From positions 1,674,001-1,738,000 of the forward strand of contig KV748185.1 of assembly GCA_001692895.1 (NCBI GenBank): a DNA stretch of 64,000 nucleotides, written 5' to 3'. Every line of letters begins with the position of its first letter. The stretch's first letter is position 1. Shown in pieces: positions 10,901 to 22,460 of the stretch. This DNA is from Cenococcum geophilum 1.58. Taxonomy: Eukaryota > Ascomycota > Dothideomycetes > Gloniales > Gloniaceae. The notes beneath the pieces are model-generated. The model saw only the letters and a list, made by a program, of their open reading frames with translations, did no database searches and was not told the origin of the DNA. A program made the translations under genes and the position numbers.

Positions 10901-13900
10901 TAGTTAACACCAATGTTAAAAAATTCCTAAAAGGCAAACCAGGATTAACCCGTGAAGATATTCTACAACGCCTACTAAAGGAGTTTAGTAAATATATTAA
11001 GCACTTCCTCCCTAAGAATATAGATAAGCTGCCCCCTTACCAACCATAGGACTATAAAATTAAGATTACCCCTAGAAACTAGGCCCCGTACTATAAAAAT
11101 AGACCACTCTTACCTGCTAAACTTAGGTGTGTAAAAAAGTGGATTAATAAGATGCTGGATAAGGGTTTTATCCGCGAATTAACCTTACTAGCTACCGCAC
11201 TACTTCTCCTTGCTGCTAAGCCTGGCGGCGGTATATAAATCTACTATAACTACTAAGGCCTAAATACAGTTACTATTAAGAATTAATACCCACTGCTACT
11301 AATCCGCGAGATACTTAACGCACTTTGTGGCGCTAAGTACTTTACTAAACTTAATATAATTACTGCGTTTAACCGGATCCGGATTGCGGAGGGCTATAAG
11401 TAGCTTATAGTATTTATTACCCGGTTCGGACTCTATAAGATACTAATTATACTATTCGGCCTCTATAACGTACCCGCTATGTTTTAGAACTATATTAACT
11501 ATATTCTATACAACGCCCTTAATAACTACTGCACTGTCTACTTTAATAACGTCCTTGTCTTTTCTAAAACACGCGCTAAGCACACTAAGTATATAAATAA
11601 AGTCATCTAAAGACTCGGCAATGCTGGACTTTAGATTAATATTAATAAGTTTAAGTTCTACTCTACTAAAACAAAATACCTCGGCTTAATTATCTCGACT
11701 AATAGTATAACTATGGACCCTAAAAAGATATAGGCCTTATAGAAATAGAAGGACCCGATATTAATTAAAGAACTATAATAATTTCTCGGCTTTGCGAACT
11801 TCTACTAACGATTTATCTAAGGCTACTCTGCTATTGCTATACCTATAATAAAACTTCTAAAGAAGGATATTGGATGGCTATGGGGACTAGAACAAGCTAA
11901 ATCGTTTAAGGCCCTTAAGGGAGCCTTTACTTCAGCACTAGTACTAGTATACTATAACTATATAAAGAAAACAGTAGTAGAGACAGATATATCGAATTGG
12001 GCTTCCAGCGGAGTCCTTTCCCAGTATAATAACGACGGAAAATTAAAACTGGTTGCATTCTTCTCTGCAAAGTACTCTATGCCGGAATATAACTATAAGA
12101 TCTACAATAAAGAACTCCTAGCTATTATTAAGGCTTTAGAGGAATAGCGTCTTAAGCTGTAAGGGACTAAGGAGCTGTTTGAAATTATTACCGACTATAA
12201 GAACCTATAGATGTTTATAACTACTAAGTAGCTAAACTAGCGCTAAGTCTAGTAGGCAGAGTTTCTTTTATAGTTTAACTTTATAATTATATATAGACCC
12301 GGCAGTAAAGCCACGCTCCCTAACGCCCTAAGCTGGCTACTAGGAATAAGGCCTAAGGACGCTAATAATAAACGCCTCCGCTACTAAGCCTAAGTTGTTA
12401 TACCGCCTTAGAAAGTTAACCCTATAATCTTAGAAGAATTACTATATAAGTCCCATAACTCTAATGACGTAGAGTTTATAGCCGCTCTAGACCCCAAAAT
12501 AGCCGAAAAGTCACTGGATAAGTTAATCTAGCTAGAATATTAGGAGAATGAACTCGTAAGAGATATAATAGCAGCTCTGCGTGATTGGAAAGCTCGCCGT
12601 TGGCCAAAGAAAATTAGGAAATTACTCTATTGCGATAAGTTAGAATATAGTATCGTTAACGGATAGATCTACTTCTGCTAACGTCTCTTTATCCCTAACG
12701 CCCTAGACCTCTACCTAGAAGTTACCTATTACTCTTATAGCAGCGGCCCCGCTAGTTACCCCAGCTGGGTTAAGACTCTTAACCTCTTAAACTAAATATA
12801 CTGGTGGCTAGGAATCTCCTAGTTTATAGCTACCTTTGTTAAAGACTGTGCCCTATACTTTTGCACTAAGACCCCCTATTCTGCCCTACCCGGTTTCCTA
12901 AAGCTACTAAAATTACCCGCCTGCCCATAAACCAATATCTTAATTAACTATATTATAACGCTGCCAGTATACTAACGCTATAGCAAGGTATACGAATATA
13001 TCCTTATTATTGTGGACCGCCTAATTAAAATATAATACCTTGTTCTAGTAACAGGACTCTTAATAGAGGAGTTAGTTAATAGCTTTGTTAATAACGTATA
13101 TAAGCTCTACGGTGTATTAAGCACGATTATCTCTAATCGCGGCATATAATTTGTTAGCGACTTCTAGCAATAACTAAGTAAACGCCTTAAAATAATCTTG
13201 TAACTAAGCTTAGCCTAGTACCTAGAAACGGACGGCTAAACTAAAATTATTAACGCCGCCATAAATAAATACCTTTGTGCTTTTATTAGCTTTATATAGA
13301 ACAACTAGGTTAACTACCTACTGCTCACCAAGTTTGCTATAAATAACTAAGTCAATAAGAGCATAGGCATCTCCCCGTTTTTTGCAAACTATGGCTTTAA
13401 CCCTCGCCTTAGAATTAAGCCTGCTGGCCCTTACCTACTAATACTATTAGTATAAGTAAAGAAGAAGTTCTTCTACGCAGACTCTGTGGCTAACCACTTT
13501 AAGCGGATATTAACACAGCTTAAGGCCCTAGCCTGGATTTTATAGTAACGCTATAAAGATAATGCTAATACCCGTAGGGATAAGAGCGCGTTATTCTACG
13601 AAGGTAATATAGTTATGGTTAGCTTAGAAAATATAAAAATAAATAGACCTAAGAAGAAATAGGACGATAAATAGGACGGCCCGTACCCTATACTCGCAGT
13701 ATACTAAGGGGTAGTCGTAGTAGACCTCCCGGACCACATCTAAGTAAATAAATCCTTTTATATATCTAAGGTCCGCCTCTAGGCTGCTAAAGAGATCCTT
13801 AGCTAAGCAAATATTAATACTATAGAGCGCCGTAATGTATAAGGATGAGTAGCAGAGAGAGATAATAACGGTAACATAGAAGACAAATGGGAGTTTAAGA

Positions 13901-14070
13901 AAATCCTCAATGTATATAACGAAGACCCCCAGGGCCTAACTTATAAGATTAAATGGAAATATCACAAGGATACAACCTAGTAGCTAGAGGAAGACCTAAA
14001 GGGTTGTAAACAAGCTGTATAGCGCTTTTATAAGCAACACCTTAAGAAGCTAGGACCCCCAGACTAGGTA
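8000..14070 (+). pseudogene. gag-pol relic of family A copy 2
   Basis: Domains in order: gag (about 8000-9560) with a zinc knuckle of the C-x2-C-x4-H-x4-C type near 9115-9160; pepsin-like protease with a DSG motif and a closing LGIPWL block (9748-9993); reverse transcriptase (about 11080-11700); RNase H with a KLVAFFSAKYS block (about 11985-12250); integrase with a VDRL-x-K block near 13010; and a chromodomain (about 13880-14060) with YKIKWKY and LEEDLKG blocks. The chromodomain predicts targeting to heterochromatin. Fossil; no domain is intact. Confidence 0.88.
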
Positions 14071-14423
14071 CAAGATAAGGAAAAGTTACGCTAAGGTCGC
14101 GGCCAACCACCGCATTAAAATTTGTGGTGGTTGAGATGTTATAGAACTTCGACCGGCGGTTAAAGTTGTCTAATTAGCCAAATTCTCGCCAAGAAACGCT
14201 ATACGGACCGATTTGGGTGGCGGTATAGAGTTCTGCCGACCTTACTCACTAAACTAACCAATTAGGATTTTCTATGCCTAGTATGGAAAATCGCCATTAG
14301 CTTGGTTAAGGGCGGTAAGCGGAACTAATATCTTTGCGGTAGAAAATAGGCAACCCCATACACTGCCTATTTTTAAGTTATTTATTCGGTTTGGGGACTA
14401 AACCGTCTAGGGGAGAGGAGTAC

Positions 14424-14610
14424 TGTTACGGCACTAACCTAACGCATACTGTTTTATACTGTCTCGTACTATTCCCTACTATTGGCTAGCCCACCACTAG
14501 CGACTTGGCGGCCGGCCCTACTATTTATATACAATACCCCCTTTCCACCTTCTTCCCCTCTTCATACCACAACGTAGTTATTCAGTTTACTTCATTACAG
14601 CACTGTAATA
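14424..14610 (+). repeat. Family A 3' LTR (187 bp), copy 2
   Basis: Begins TGTTACGGCACTAAC, ends CACTGTAATA, and is followed by the target duplication GGAGT. Confidence 0.92.
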
Positions 14611-14615
14611 GGAGT

Positions 14616-15150
14616 TAATCTATTATGCTAGGATCTAGTAAAGACCTTTGGCGAATAAGTTAAAAAGGAATAGGGCTGTTTGTAAGCTAAATAGTAGATA
14701 GCATTTAACGTATATAACTCCCTTTTAGATAAAGCCGAGTAGGTAACGCAACCGCACTAAAACGGGCACCATCCGGAAGGCATCTTTAATGTCTCGTTTA
14801 ACTAGGTAGCAGCCTCTACTAGCTATAATTACGTATACTAGTATAGTCTCTATCTAGGTATAGTGTAGTGCTGCCTAAGCTAGGTTAATAGAGTCATTAA
14901 CTAAGAAGCCCTTAGGTGAAGAGAGGTCGTAAATACGGCGGAAGCCGCCATCTACCTTAGGTACTAGGCCTAGGGGTAAGGTAACTATAGAGTTGGTGGC
15001 CTATATATGGCCTAGGGCTAGGTTAGTAATAATCTTTTTAGAGATAAGGTCTTCGTTATCGTGTAAAAAGAGGTGGTTTTTGTAGATATTAGGTAGTATA
15101 GGTAATAAGGGACCTATCTCCGCCCTATAGGTAAGGATGCCTTATAAAAT
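14616..15150 (-). pseudogene. Reverse transcriptase relic (N-terminal part) of the Ngaro-like element
   Basis: On the minus strand near 15000-14890 the residues read GLVPKVDGGFRRIYDLSSP and then VNDSI. That is the conserved LVPK-x-DGG-x-RRI-x-DLS-P motif of DIRS/Ngaro reverse transcriptases, distinct from the Gypsy type. The domain is cut by the inserted family A element. Fossil. Confidence 0.75.
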
Positions 15151-15399
15151 TGCTAGAAGATTTCTAGGGTACCTATAAAGGAGCGTGCTCCAAGCAAGAG
15201 GTCTTAAAGGTGATGGTAAGTTAGCCAGAAAAGTCGTTTATAAGTAAGTTTCGAAAAGAGGTACTAAATTAGGCCTGCCTTAGAGCCTTAGCGTCTATAG
15301 TAGGTCTATCTAAATAGTTAAATCTAGGAAGATGTCTTTATCTACTATTAAATCCTAGGTCTAACTACTTACGGCGGTAAGCTACCTAGGGCATAACTT

Positions 15400-16374
15400 T
15401 AATGGGTAGTTTTTGTCGCATTTAGAGCATGCGTAGCAGTAATAATATGGATCTTCTCTATAAGCCTGCTGGTTGTTCTAGCTATAATAGGGCTTACTAG
15501 AGGGAAGAGAAAGGGAGGTATTCTTTCGCGATCTTTTTAATGCTATACCACGGACTTCAAGTCCCTAGCTCTATACCTTTATATTGGCTGCCCGGCAGTA
15601 TAGGGCCTCAAACTAGATAGGTATGTCCCAGTTACTAGGCTTAAGCTAATTGCAATCTATAACATACCTATAGTAGTTAAGCGCGAGGTCTAGGATAGAG
15701 GTCCAGTTATAGGTTACGGAGTAGTCGCGGATCTTATTTATCTAGAGCAACATTCTTATATAGAGGTTAGTTGGGCATATACAGAGAGTGCTTATAATCA
15801 CTACGTAGTTCGTAAATCTAGTAAACTAAACCTCCTTATTCTTATAGACCTTACGGCTAGTAGTAGATCTCTTTAAAACAAGCTTTCCGTTTTCAATAGT
15901 AGCTATATTAAAAAGGTCTAGGCGGCCAGAGTGTACCTATAGACGGGCTAGGTTCTCTAGGCGGAAGGATCCTTTCTATATAGTATAAAGGTCTCTTCTA
16001 GCTAGGCTAGGGAGGTCGAGCTTAAGCGTGCCTAAGCCTTCTAGTAGGTTATAGGACTTACCTAGTTTATCTACCTTAGTAGTAGAGGTGTACTCTAGTG
16101 AAGCAGGCTGCTTTAGAGCGGCTAGCCTTGCCTAGTAAAACTCCTCTTCCTATTCCGTCTTTTAGATCCGTGCCTATTCCTCTTACTCTCTTTTTCGGAT
16201 CTCTAGGTTATAGAGTTATTAGGCCCTCTCGTCTTATTTCCTAGCTCTTTCTTCTTCTAAAGATAAAACTATAGTATATTCGGTAGATGGGATGGTCGTA
16301 GATAAGGAGGTAGATAATAGGGCGGTTAAGCGAGGAGTTTTCAAACAGGTGCTATTGGCTAGAAAGTCGGTCAT
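15400..16374 (-). pseudogene. gag-like first ORF relic of the Ngaro-like element
   Basis: A minus-strand frame starts with ATG at 16374, about 50 bp inside repeat A1. It reads for long stretches to about 15500 with few interruptions, including a charged helical part near 16250-16100. A C-x2-C pair lies near 15450. The position between A1 and the reverse transcriptase fits the gag-like protein of Ngaro elements; I see no diagnostic motif beyond that. Fossil. Confidence 0.55.
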
Positions 16375-16425
16375 GGGCCTTAATAATTATCGCCACTATA
16401 AACACTAATCGCAAGCAATCTATGA

Positions 16426-16544
16426 TGAAAAGAACGACCTATTGAGTGCAGTTGCAAGCGATAATATTATTAACCGTGTTGAACATCTGGTTAAATACCT
16501 AAGTTGCAGGGTTTTCGGCCAAGCAATGTATAGACACATAACAT
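16426..16544 (-). repeat. Split direct repeat A1 (outer 5' end of the Ngaro-like element)
   Basis: 119 bp, same orientation as A2 (4859-4977). It forms the 5' end of the minus-strand element. Confidence 0.85.
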
Positions 16545-16866
16545 ATATTACTATCGGGTACAGGCGTCGGTTTTCTTTTTAGAGGTATTATAGAAAAAAT
16601 TTAACCGGCTATCCTCCTAAGGGGATTGGTAAGGATTTAAATATAAGGTAAGAATATAGATAGGGAGTCTAATAATAAAACAATAGGTATATTATATAAA
16701 CAGAGATGAATCCTTAAGGGAAAAGGAGGAGTCTATATGCGAGGTAGGAAGGGTTTTTCCTAGGTATGTATAGAGCATATACCTTATAGGCGAGTTACTC
16801 CTAGGTTGCCCTAGGGTCGCCTATACCTTGCGGCTATATAACTATCTACTTAGGTTTTACCTAACA
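16545..16866 (-). mobile_element. 5' LTR and leader of a family S element
   Basis: A 225-bp LTR (16642-16866) in minus orientation is followed downstream, on the minus strand, by TTTAAATCCTTACC, which sits where a primer-binding site is expected, and about 85 bp of leader. The leader then meets repeat A1. The rest of the element may continue at 4671-3049. The right flank is 16867-16871, CGTAG; no matching duplication is found within the window. Fossil. Confidence 0.6.
16642..16866 (-). repeat. Family S LTR (225 bp), RIP-mutated copy
   Basis: Reverse complement aligns over its full length with the solo LTR at 28823-29047, the differences being mostly C to T or G to A in this copy. Confidence 0.8.
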
Positions 16867-18444
16867 CGTAGCGTTAGTATTTTTTAGAGAAAATTAGAAT
16901 ATTATTAAGGTAGACTATATAGAAGACATCTACTAGTTCTAATAAGGCTTAATTAATATAGCCCTAAAAGGTCACTAGTTTATTAGTTAGCCTAAAAGGT
17001 AAAACTAAATACTTAAAGTGACCGTAATGTGTACTGAACGCCGTCTTCTACTTATTATCTCAACGAATACAAAGGCGGTAGTACGTATTTATTAAGTCTA
17101 ACATAGTAAAGATTTTAGAACCTATAAAGTGGTCTAGGGTCTTACTAATTAATAGTAGTATAAGACGATTCTTAATCATTACCTTATTAAGGCCTCTATA
17201 GTTTATATAGAGCCATATCTTTCTATCCTTTTTAGGTATAAATAAAATAGGTACCCCTATAAAACTAGTACTTAGTTAGATCTAGCCTTTAGCTAAAGTG
17301 TTATTTAAATACTTTTTTAGTACCTCTAGCTCCTTAACTAAGAGGTTATAAAGTGGTCTATATAGGACCTTTTATCCCTCTTCTAGGACAATAGCATAGT
17401 CGCTCTAGTAGTATTAGGGTAGCTTCCCTACTTCCTTATATAAGAAGATATTACTAACTTCTTTTAACTATAGGGGAAGGACTAGTAAGTTACTATTATC
17501 TTACTTACTAGGCATTAATCTAGTAATTACTAGGGTAAAGACCCTAAATTCTATCTAGAGAGACTCTATAAAACCCTTAGGGGTTTATAATAACAGGGAT
17601 AAACTATTTAGCTTTTATCGCCACGTCTTCACCTTATAGTTAATAAGAAGTCGGGCCTTCTTTAACCCTAGCATACCTAAGGTAACAGTGGGGGATATAT
17701 TAGCTATTCTATAGTAAATAAAAGTTACTTCCCTAATTCTACTCTAGCTGTTCTTTATTCTTAGTAGTAACTTATAGGCTTTATAGCAATATACCTAAGT
17801 TTTATTTAACTAGGAGTAAATAGGTAATTTTATATCTAGTATCTTAAAGTTACACTCTATTGCGAATCGCTAAGTAATTATATTTACTTTAGTGCCAAGA
17901 TTAAGTAATACTAAGGTCTCCTTCTAGGTCTACTTAGATAGAACTTCTTTTAGAATAGTAATAGCTTCCTTATAATTTAGTAATAGCTTATACCCTATAG
18001 GTATAAGGGGCTCTAAAGGCGCCTACCTTTTCCTGGAGTAGAGATAGCGCTTATATTATTAGGAGGCGGCTACTATTACTATTTCTGCTCTAGGAACTAT
18101 CGCCACTAATATCCTAGCTTACTACAATTTTTATAGTTCCCTTTAGGTTAGGTTAAACCCCTAGCGGTATTACTTCGCCTTGCTATTATATCGATAGCGG
18201 TAGTTTTAAAGTCCGCTTTCCCTAAGTTACCTAATAGGGTGGTCTTTATATTTAAGTTTGCGACGCGCCTATTACCTCTAGCCTATAGGGCGCTCGCGCT
18301 CTTTTAGTTTTCCTCTAATAGGGTAGCTAGGGAAACTAGCTAATTTTAAGTTTATAGAAATTCCTAATAGTTAGTAATAGTAAGCCGTAGCTCTAGCTAT
18401 AGCTTCGCGAATAGGTATATTATTAGATACTTTGCATTATAAAG
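16867..18444 (-). mobile_element. Gypsy fragment, family J (gag end, protease, reverse transcriptase)
   Basis: The minus strand reads, from right to left, a zinc-knuckle-like gag end near 18120, a protease region (about 17950-17650) and a Gypsy reverse transcriptase (about 17400-16960) with KTAF, THYGHFKYLVLPF and LTN blocks. It stops at the family S LTR on the left and at a plus-strand family F fragment on the right. No LTR is seen. Fossil with many breaks. Confidence 0.7.
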
Positions 18445-19243
18445 AATACGTTAAATAGGTCTTAAAGAGACTCTAAAAATATAGATGCTAGTAGTAATTA
18501 AGAAATGCGAGTTCTTTATAAAAAAGATAAAATTTATTAAATTTATTATAGCATTAGGTTATATTAGTATAGACCTAAAGAAGATTAAAGCTATAGTAAG
18601 TTGGTAAGAACTAGAGAATATAATATAGTTAAGGTTATTTCTAGGGTTTTATAACTACTATAGAAGGTTTATAGTATAATAGTTAAAGAATATTAAACCC
18701 TTTGCCGGGCTTATAAAGAAAGAGAAGCTATAGGTTTAAGGAAATAAATAAAACAAGTTATTTAAAGAATTTAAAAAGCTATTTACCTAGAAACTAATCC
18801 TTAAAATCTACTAACTAGGACTAGAAACGGTTATAGAAATAGATATATTAAACTTTATATTAGGAGTATACTTACTATAAAAGCACGGGAGTGCATAGTA
18901 TTTAGTGGTATATTATAGTCGGAATATAATACCACTAAAGTTAAACTATAATATCTATAATAAGAAGTTGCTAGGTATAATTATAACATTTAAAAATAGA
19001 GAGCATTCTTATAAGGCACGGATAAACTATTTATAATTAAAATGGATTATAAGAACTTAACGGGGTTTCTAATAATAAAAAACTTAACCAAAAATAGGTT
19101 AAATAGGTAGAGATACTTATAGAATATTATTTTAAAATTTAGTATACTAAGGATACTAAGAATATAAGAGCTAATGTATTAAGCAGAAAAGCTAAACTAT
19201 AAAATAATAAGAAACTATTAGGAGTAATACCATATAAGGATAG
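18445..19243 (+). mobile_element. Family F fragment, plus strand (end of reverse transcriptase and RNase H)
   Basis: Matches, inverted, about 58070-58870 of family F copy 2. It reads the connection and RNase H region: a PFAGLIKKEKLW block, then YLVVYYSRN and KELLGI-like blocks. A family G LTR begins directly after it, at a GATAG that in copy 2 continues as uninterrupted family F sequence, so G was inserted here. It may belong to the same old plus-strand copy as 41758-42256. Fossil. Confidence 0.75.
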
Positions 19244-19446
19244 TGTTAAGCTGTAGAGACGCACTTACCGTAACCGGCTTAGCGCAGGAAAGGCGCAGGC
19301 GAGGCGCCTATAAAACGTAGTCGCCCTATACTAGAGAATAGTAGAATTTAGTTCTATAGTTCTACTTTATTAAGAACTAGATACCTATTGCATTCCGCTA
19401 CTATTATTATATTGCTATATATCCTTAGGGCCTTAGCGTCCTAACA
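19244..19446 (+). repeat. Family G 5' LTR (203 bp)
   Basis: Begins TGTTAAGCTGTAGAGACGCA and ends CGTCCTAACA. Equal in length to the LTR at 480-682. Confidence 0.78.
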
Positions 19447-20125
19447 GTTCTAAATTCTTATCCCGTTTTAGGGGTAGCGGTTTAACAATACAGCGGTTTA
19501 CTAAGGCTGTGACTATATAAAGACCGCCCTCTATTTAAAAACGACCTATAGTTATTAACTATATTATAGCCTATTAACCTAATAGCGAGACGCGGGCGTA
19601 ACGTTAGTGTAGTGCGTAGTACTAAGTCTGGGGATTAGCCCTAGGATAACACGGGTAAATATATATCCTAAATAGAACTAGAAGCTATAGGCGAGGACAC
19701 TATATAGAAAGAAATACAACAACTAGAGAATAAGAAGCTATAACTTCTAGAGTAAGAAAAACTATAGTTGCTTAGGGAGGAGGTAGAAATACTAAGATAG
19801 TATTAACGCGGTAAGGTAATATTAACTCCTACCCCTAACCCAGATCTACTACCTTAAAGTGTCCTATTAGAGTACTTAGACGGTAGCTTAAAAAAAATTT
19901 ATATCTATTGTATTATACTACGTACAATACTGCGTATGCAGCCTTGGGCTATAGCGCTATAGTTCTATATATATAAATCCTTTCTAGGCAGCTTAATATA
20001 TACTAGTAGCTATATCCTAGTAGTTTATAAACCCCTAAACTAGGAGTTTATAGTTTCCTAGTAAAATACTAAGATATTAAAACTACTAGGAAATGAGAAA
20101 ATGGTAAGAAAACTATAAGAAATCT
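19244..20125 (+). mobile_element. 5' end of LTR element, family G copy 2 (LTR and start of gag)
   Basis: A 203-bp LTR (19244-19446) is followed by about 680 bp that reads, on the plus strand, as a charged coiled-coil-like stretch (about 19680-19800) and a gag-like region (about 19850-20110). The element is cut at about 20125 by sequence of the LINE on the opposite strand. The gag assignment rests on position and general look only. Fossil. Confidence 0.6.
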
Positions 20126-21900
20126 TAACCCCTGTCCCTATCCTTTTGCAATTTATTTCTATCCTTTTACTCTTTAATATCTTTTACCCAAAAGCCTAGT
20201 AGGAGGTACCTCCTTCTAGAATCCTATTAATTTTTATTCTTCTATAGAATCTTCTACGCCAGTACTATATACTAGTTTAGCTGCTTTAAGAACCTCGCAG
20301 TCCTTGCTATTAGTAAAGTGTTTTTCTTTACAATTAATATAAAGAGGGTTAGTATACTTATAAGGCCTGCCCCTTACTATACAGGTAGGACAGACGTGGT
20401 CTTTAGATAGATATGCAGCCGCACAATATCTATAGGCCCTAGTAGAGCATCTATCTCCTATATGGCCAAATTTTTGGCAGCTATTACACTGCGTAGTAAG
20501 AGAAACTTCGAGGTATTTTATTACTTTAGTAGCTATACCTGCAATTGATATCTCTTTTTATTTAAGGATTTCTTGTCTTTTTTCTTCATTCTCTATAGTA
20601 AAAACTATAGAGCTAAATCTGGTCTATAGATTGTGTTTTTTTACACTAAATAAGATCTATCTAGGTAGTCCTTGTATCCTTATAGGATTAAAAGTCTTAA
20701 TTTCTTCTTTTAGAAGCTTAGAGCCTCCTTCTCCTAGAAAAGGTAGGGTAGGAACCCTATAGGCTATAATTTGAACCTATAGTTCTAGTTTTTGTTCTCT
20801 TTAAAAGGTAAAGCAATTATGCTAGATTTCCTTATATTTAACTAGGAAATCCGTATTATACTCTTCCGTAGTCATAAGGAGAATATTTTATTTTCCTTTA
20901 GTTCTAGCTATAGATGCTAAAACAGGTTTTTTTACTTGCAGTTTTAATATAAATAGTTAATTGACTTTGTTTCGTATAGAGAAGGTATTTAAAGGTTAGT
21001 CCTTTTGGTCTGTAATTAGGACTAGCTTTCTTTCTTATAGCTGCTTTTTCTTACTTTTAGTAGAAGTAGAAGGAGTAGGAAATAGTAGTAATAAGGAGGG
21101 TAGAGAGGACGAAGCAGGGAGGTCCTTTTTTAGCCTCTCTGCGTAGGTTTCTTTAGTAGGGACTACCTCCTTACGGAGAGCTCTTACTTCTTTAACTAGT
21201 CCTTTTAGGACATTTTTATCTTTTCTTTTCCTTTTATAAAGGGATTTTCTCCTGCTAGGATACTACGTGTATAGTCCTCTAGCTGTTTAACTTGTTCCTT
21301 TTTTTTTCTTTTTCTTCTTCTTCTTCTTCTTCTAGCCCTTTATAGGCCTGGGTTAGGCTATTTAGAGCCTTTTATGGGTGTTGTTCTAGAGAAAGGGGAG
21401 AGAAATATATACTAGGTATACCAGCCGTAAAAGTTATTAGTTTAGTTGTCTTTTTTTATAGGTTTTTAGGTTTCTTTTTTAGTAGAAGACTAAGGATATT
21501 CTCTTTTTTCTTCTGTCCCAAATAGGCTAGGAGAAGGAGAAGGGCTAGAAAAAGTGAATATAGATATAAACTCACTATCACTTATTTCTATAGGAGATTT
21601 CTTTTTAGGCCTACCGGGCCTTAGCATTTTGTATCTTATAGGGGGGTTTTCCTAGTTTTTACTATCCTTATACCCTTTCTCCTTACTAATTCTACTAGAA
21701 GATTTCTGGGGAGATTAGGCTAAGAGGTAGTAGAGAAACTAGCCCCTATTTTATAGTTTTAGTATTAGTAGTAGTAGTAGTAGTTTTAGTGTTTCTATCT
21801 GTGCCTCGCTTATAAGCTAGGGCCACCTTTAGAGAAATTTTTTCTGTTGGGGTAAAACGACAAATAAATCTACCTTTAGCTCGCTAGGCAGTAGGAATTA
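20126..21900 (-). mobile_element. Tad1-like LINE fragment (5' region and ORF1)
   Basis: The tract contains one ORF1-like coding region (21627-20234) preceded by about 270 bp of possible 5' leader with an AGT microsatellite (21767-21784). ORF2, which would carry endonuclease and reverse transcriptase and should follow at lower coordinates, is absent: family G gag begins there. LINE copies normally lose their 5' end, so loss of the 3' end points to a later deletion or rearrangement. The base composition is less TpA-rich than the neighbouring Gypsy fragments. Confidence 0.6.
20234..21627 (-). pseudogene. LINE ORF1 (RNA-binding, zinc-knuckle protein), broken
   Basis: The likely start is an ATG at 21627 reading MLRPGRPKKKSP, a basic AT-hook-like N-terminus. 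A Glu/Lys-rich stretch is encoded by a CTT run at 21311-21333. The C-terminal part is open for about 95 codons and ends at a TAA (20234-20236). It contains CNSCQKFGHIGDRC, a perfect C-x2-C-x4-H-x4-C knuckle, followed by a further C-x8-H-x-C-x2-C cluster and a C-x3-H-x6-C cluster. Such tandem knuckles at the C-terminus are typical of Tad1-clade ORF1 proteins, which package the LINE RNA. In between, several stops and frame changes interrupt the roughly 464-codon span. A gag of another retroelement is the main alternative. Confidence 0.6.
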
Positions 21901-22460
21901 GGTCTTAAAAGTTAGAAAATCGATTGTTTTTGATGGTAAGATGGGTATGCGTAAGTTTTAGAGTATAGCGCTACCTTTTGGTAAGGTTGCATGTGTAATA
22001 AAGGGTTTTAGCTTAATATATCCAAACCCTAAGCGGAAGGCTACTAATATAATAGGCGCTCTATTAAAACGGGCCATTAAAATAGAGAAGATTGCTCTAT
22101 ATTATGGTAAGACTATATAAGAGTACTAAGACTTCCGTAATAGCTTAAGGCTAGCGTTCTGCCTAAAGGCTGACGCCTTCGCGAATAAGGATACTAAAGT
22201 TGCGTTTACTATATAATATATAAAGGGAACTAATAAAACCCTTTAGCTATAATATAAAGATAACTATCTAGATATATAGTTTACCTAAAAGGAGCTAATA
22301 AAATTCTTACTTAATTAAATTAAAAGTCCTATTAATTAAGAACTCTATATAGCCCTAATATATATAAAGGCAATACAGTAAACTAATTAACCTATAAATA
22401 AGTTTGCTGCTTACCTAACCTCCTTAGAAACGCAAATTAACCCTCTCCGTATTCTTCCTT
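21901..22460 (+). mobile_element. Gypsy gag fragment
   Basis: The plus strand reads a gag-like helical region (about 22090-22440) with a KELIKFLLN block, an NQELYIALIYIKAIQ-like block and a FAAYLTSLE block. These match the retrotransposon-gag fold seen in fungal Gypsy elements. It joins abruptly to minus-strand family F sequence at about 22460. The family is not determined. Fossil. Confidence 0.55.

Larger units (their letters stand above)
7696..14610 (+). mobile_element. Full-length chromodomain Gypsy retrotransposon, family A copy 2
   Basis: Two 187-bp LTRs (7696-7882 and 14424-14610) bound a 6,915-bp element, flanked by a perfect 5-bp target duplication GGAGT (7691-7695 and 14611-14615). 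A polypurine tract (about 14408-14420) precedes the 3' LTR. Internal remnants run gag with zinc knuckle, aspartic protease, reverse transcriptase, RNase H, integrase and chromodomain, the normal Ty3/Gypsy chromovirus order. It was inserted into the reverse transcriptase of the Ngaro-like element, so it is younger than that element. It is less eroded than copy 1 but still broken dozens of times by RIP-type changes. A few N positions lie at 8388-8402 and 10064-10106. Confidence 0.93.
4672..16544 (-). mobile_element. Ngaro/PAT-like tyrosine-recombinase retrotransposon, interrupted by a Gypsy element
   Basis: Read on the minus strand the order is: repeat A1 (16544-16426), gag-like frame (from 16374), reverse transcriptase, RNase H, tyrosine recombinase (to about 5650), a short tandem array, repeat B1 (5135-4978), repeat A2 (4977-4859) and repeat B2 (4778-4672). 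This A1-ORFs-B1-A2-B2 split-direct-repeat layout is the hallmark of Ngaro/PAT members of the DIRS order. A family A Gypsy element (7696-14610) was inserted within the reverse transcriptase. Without it the element is about 4.95 kb, normal for Ngaro elements. No target duplication is expected for a recombinase-integrated element and none is seen. It is a fossil with many breaks, but structurally full length. Confidence 0.8.
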
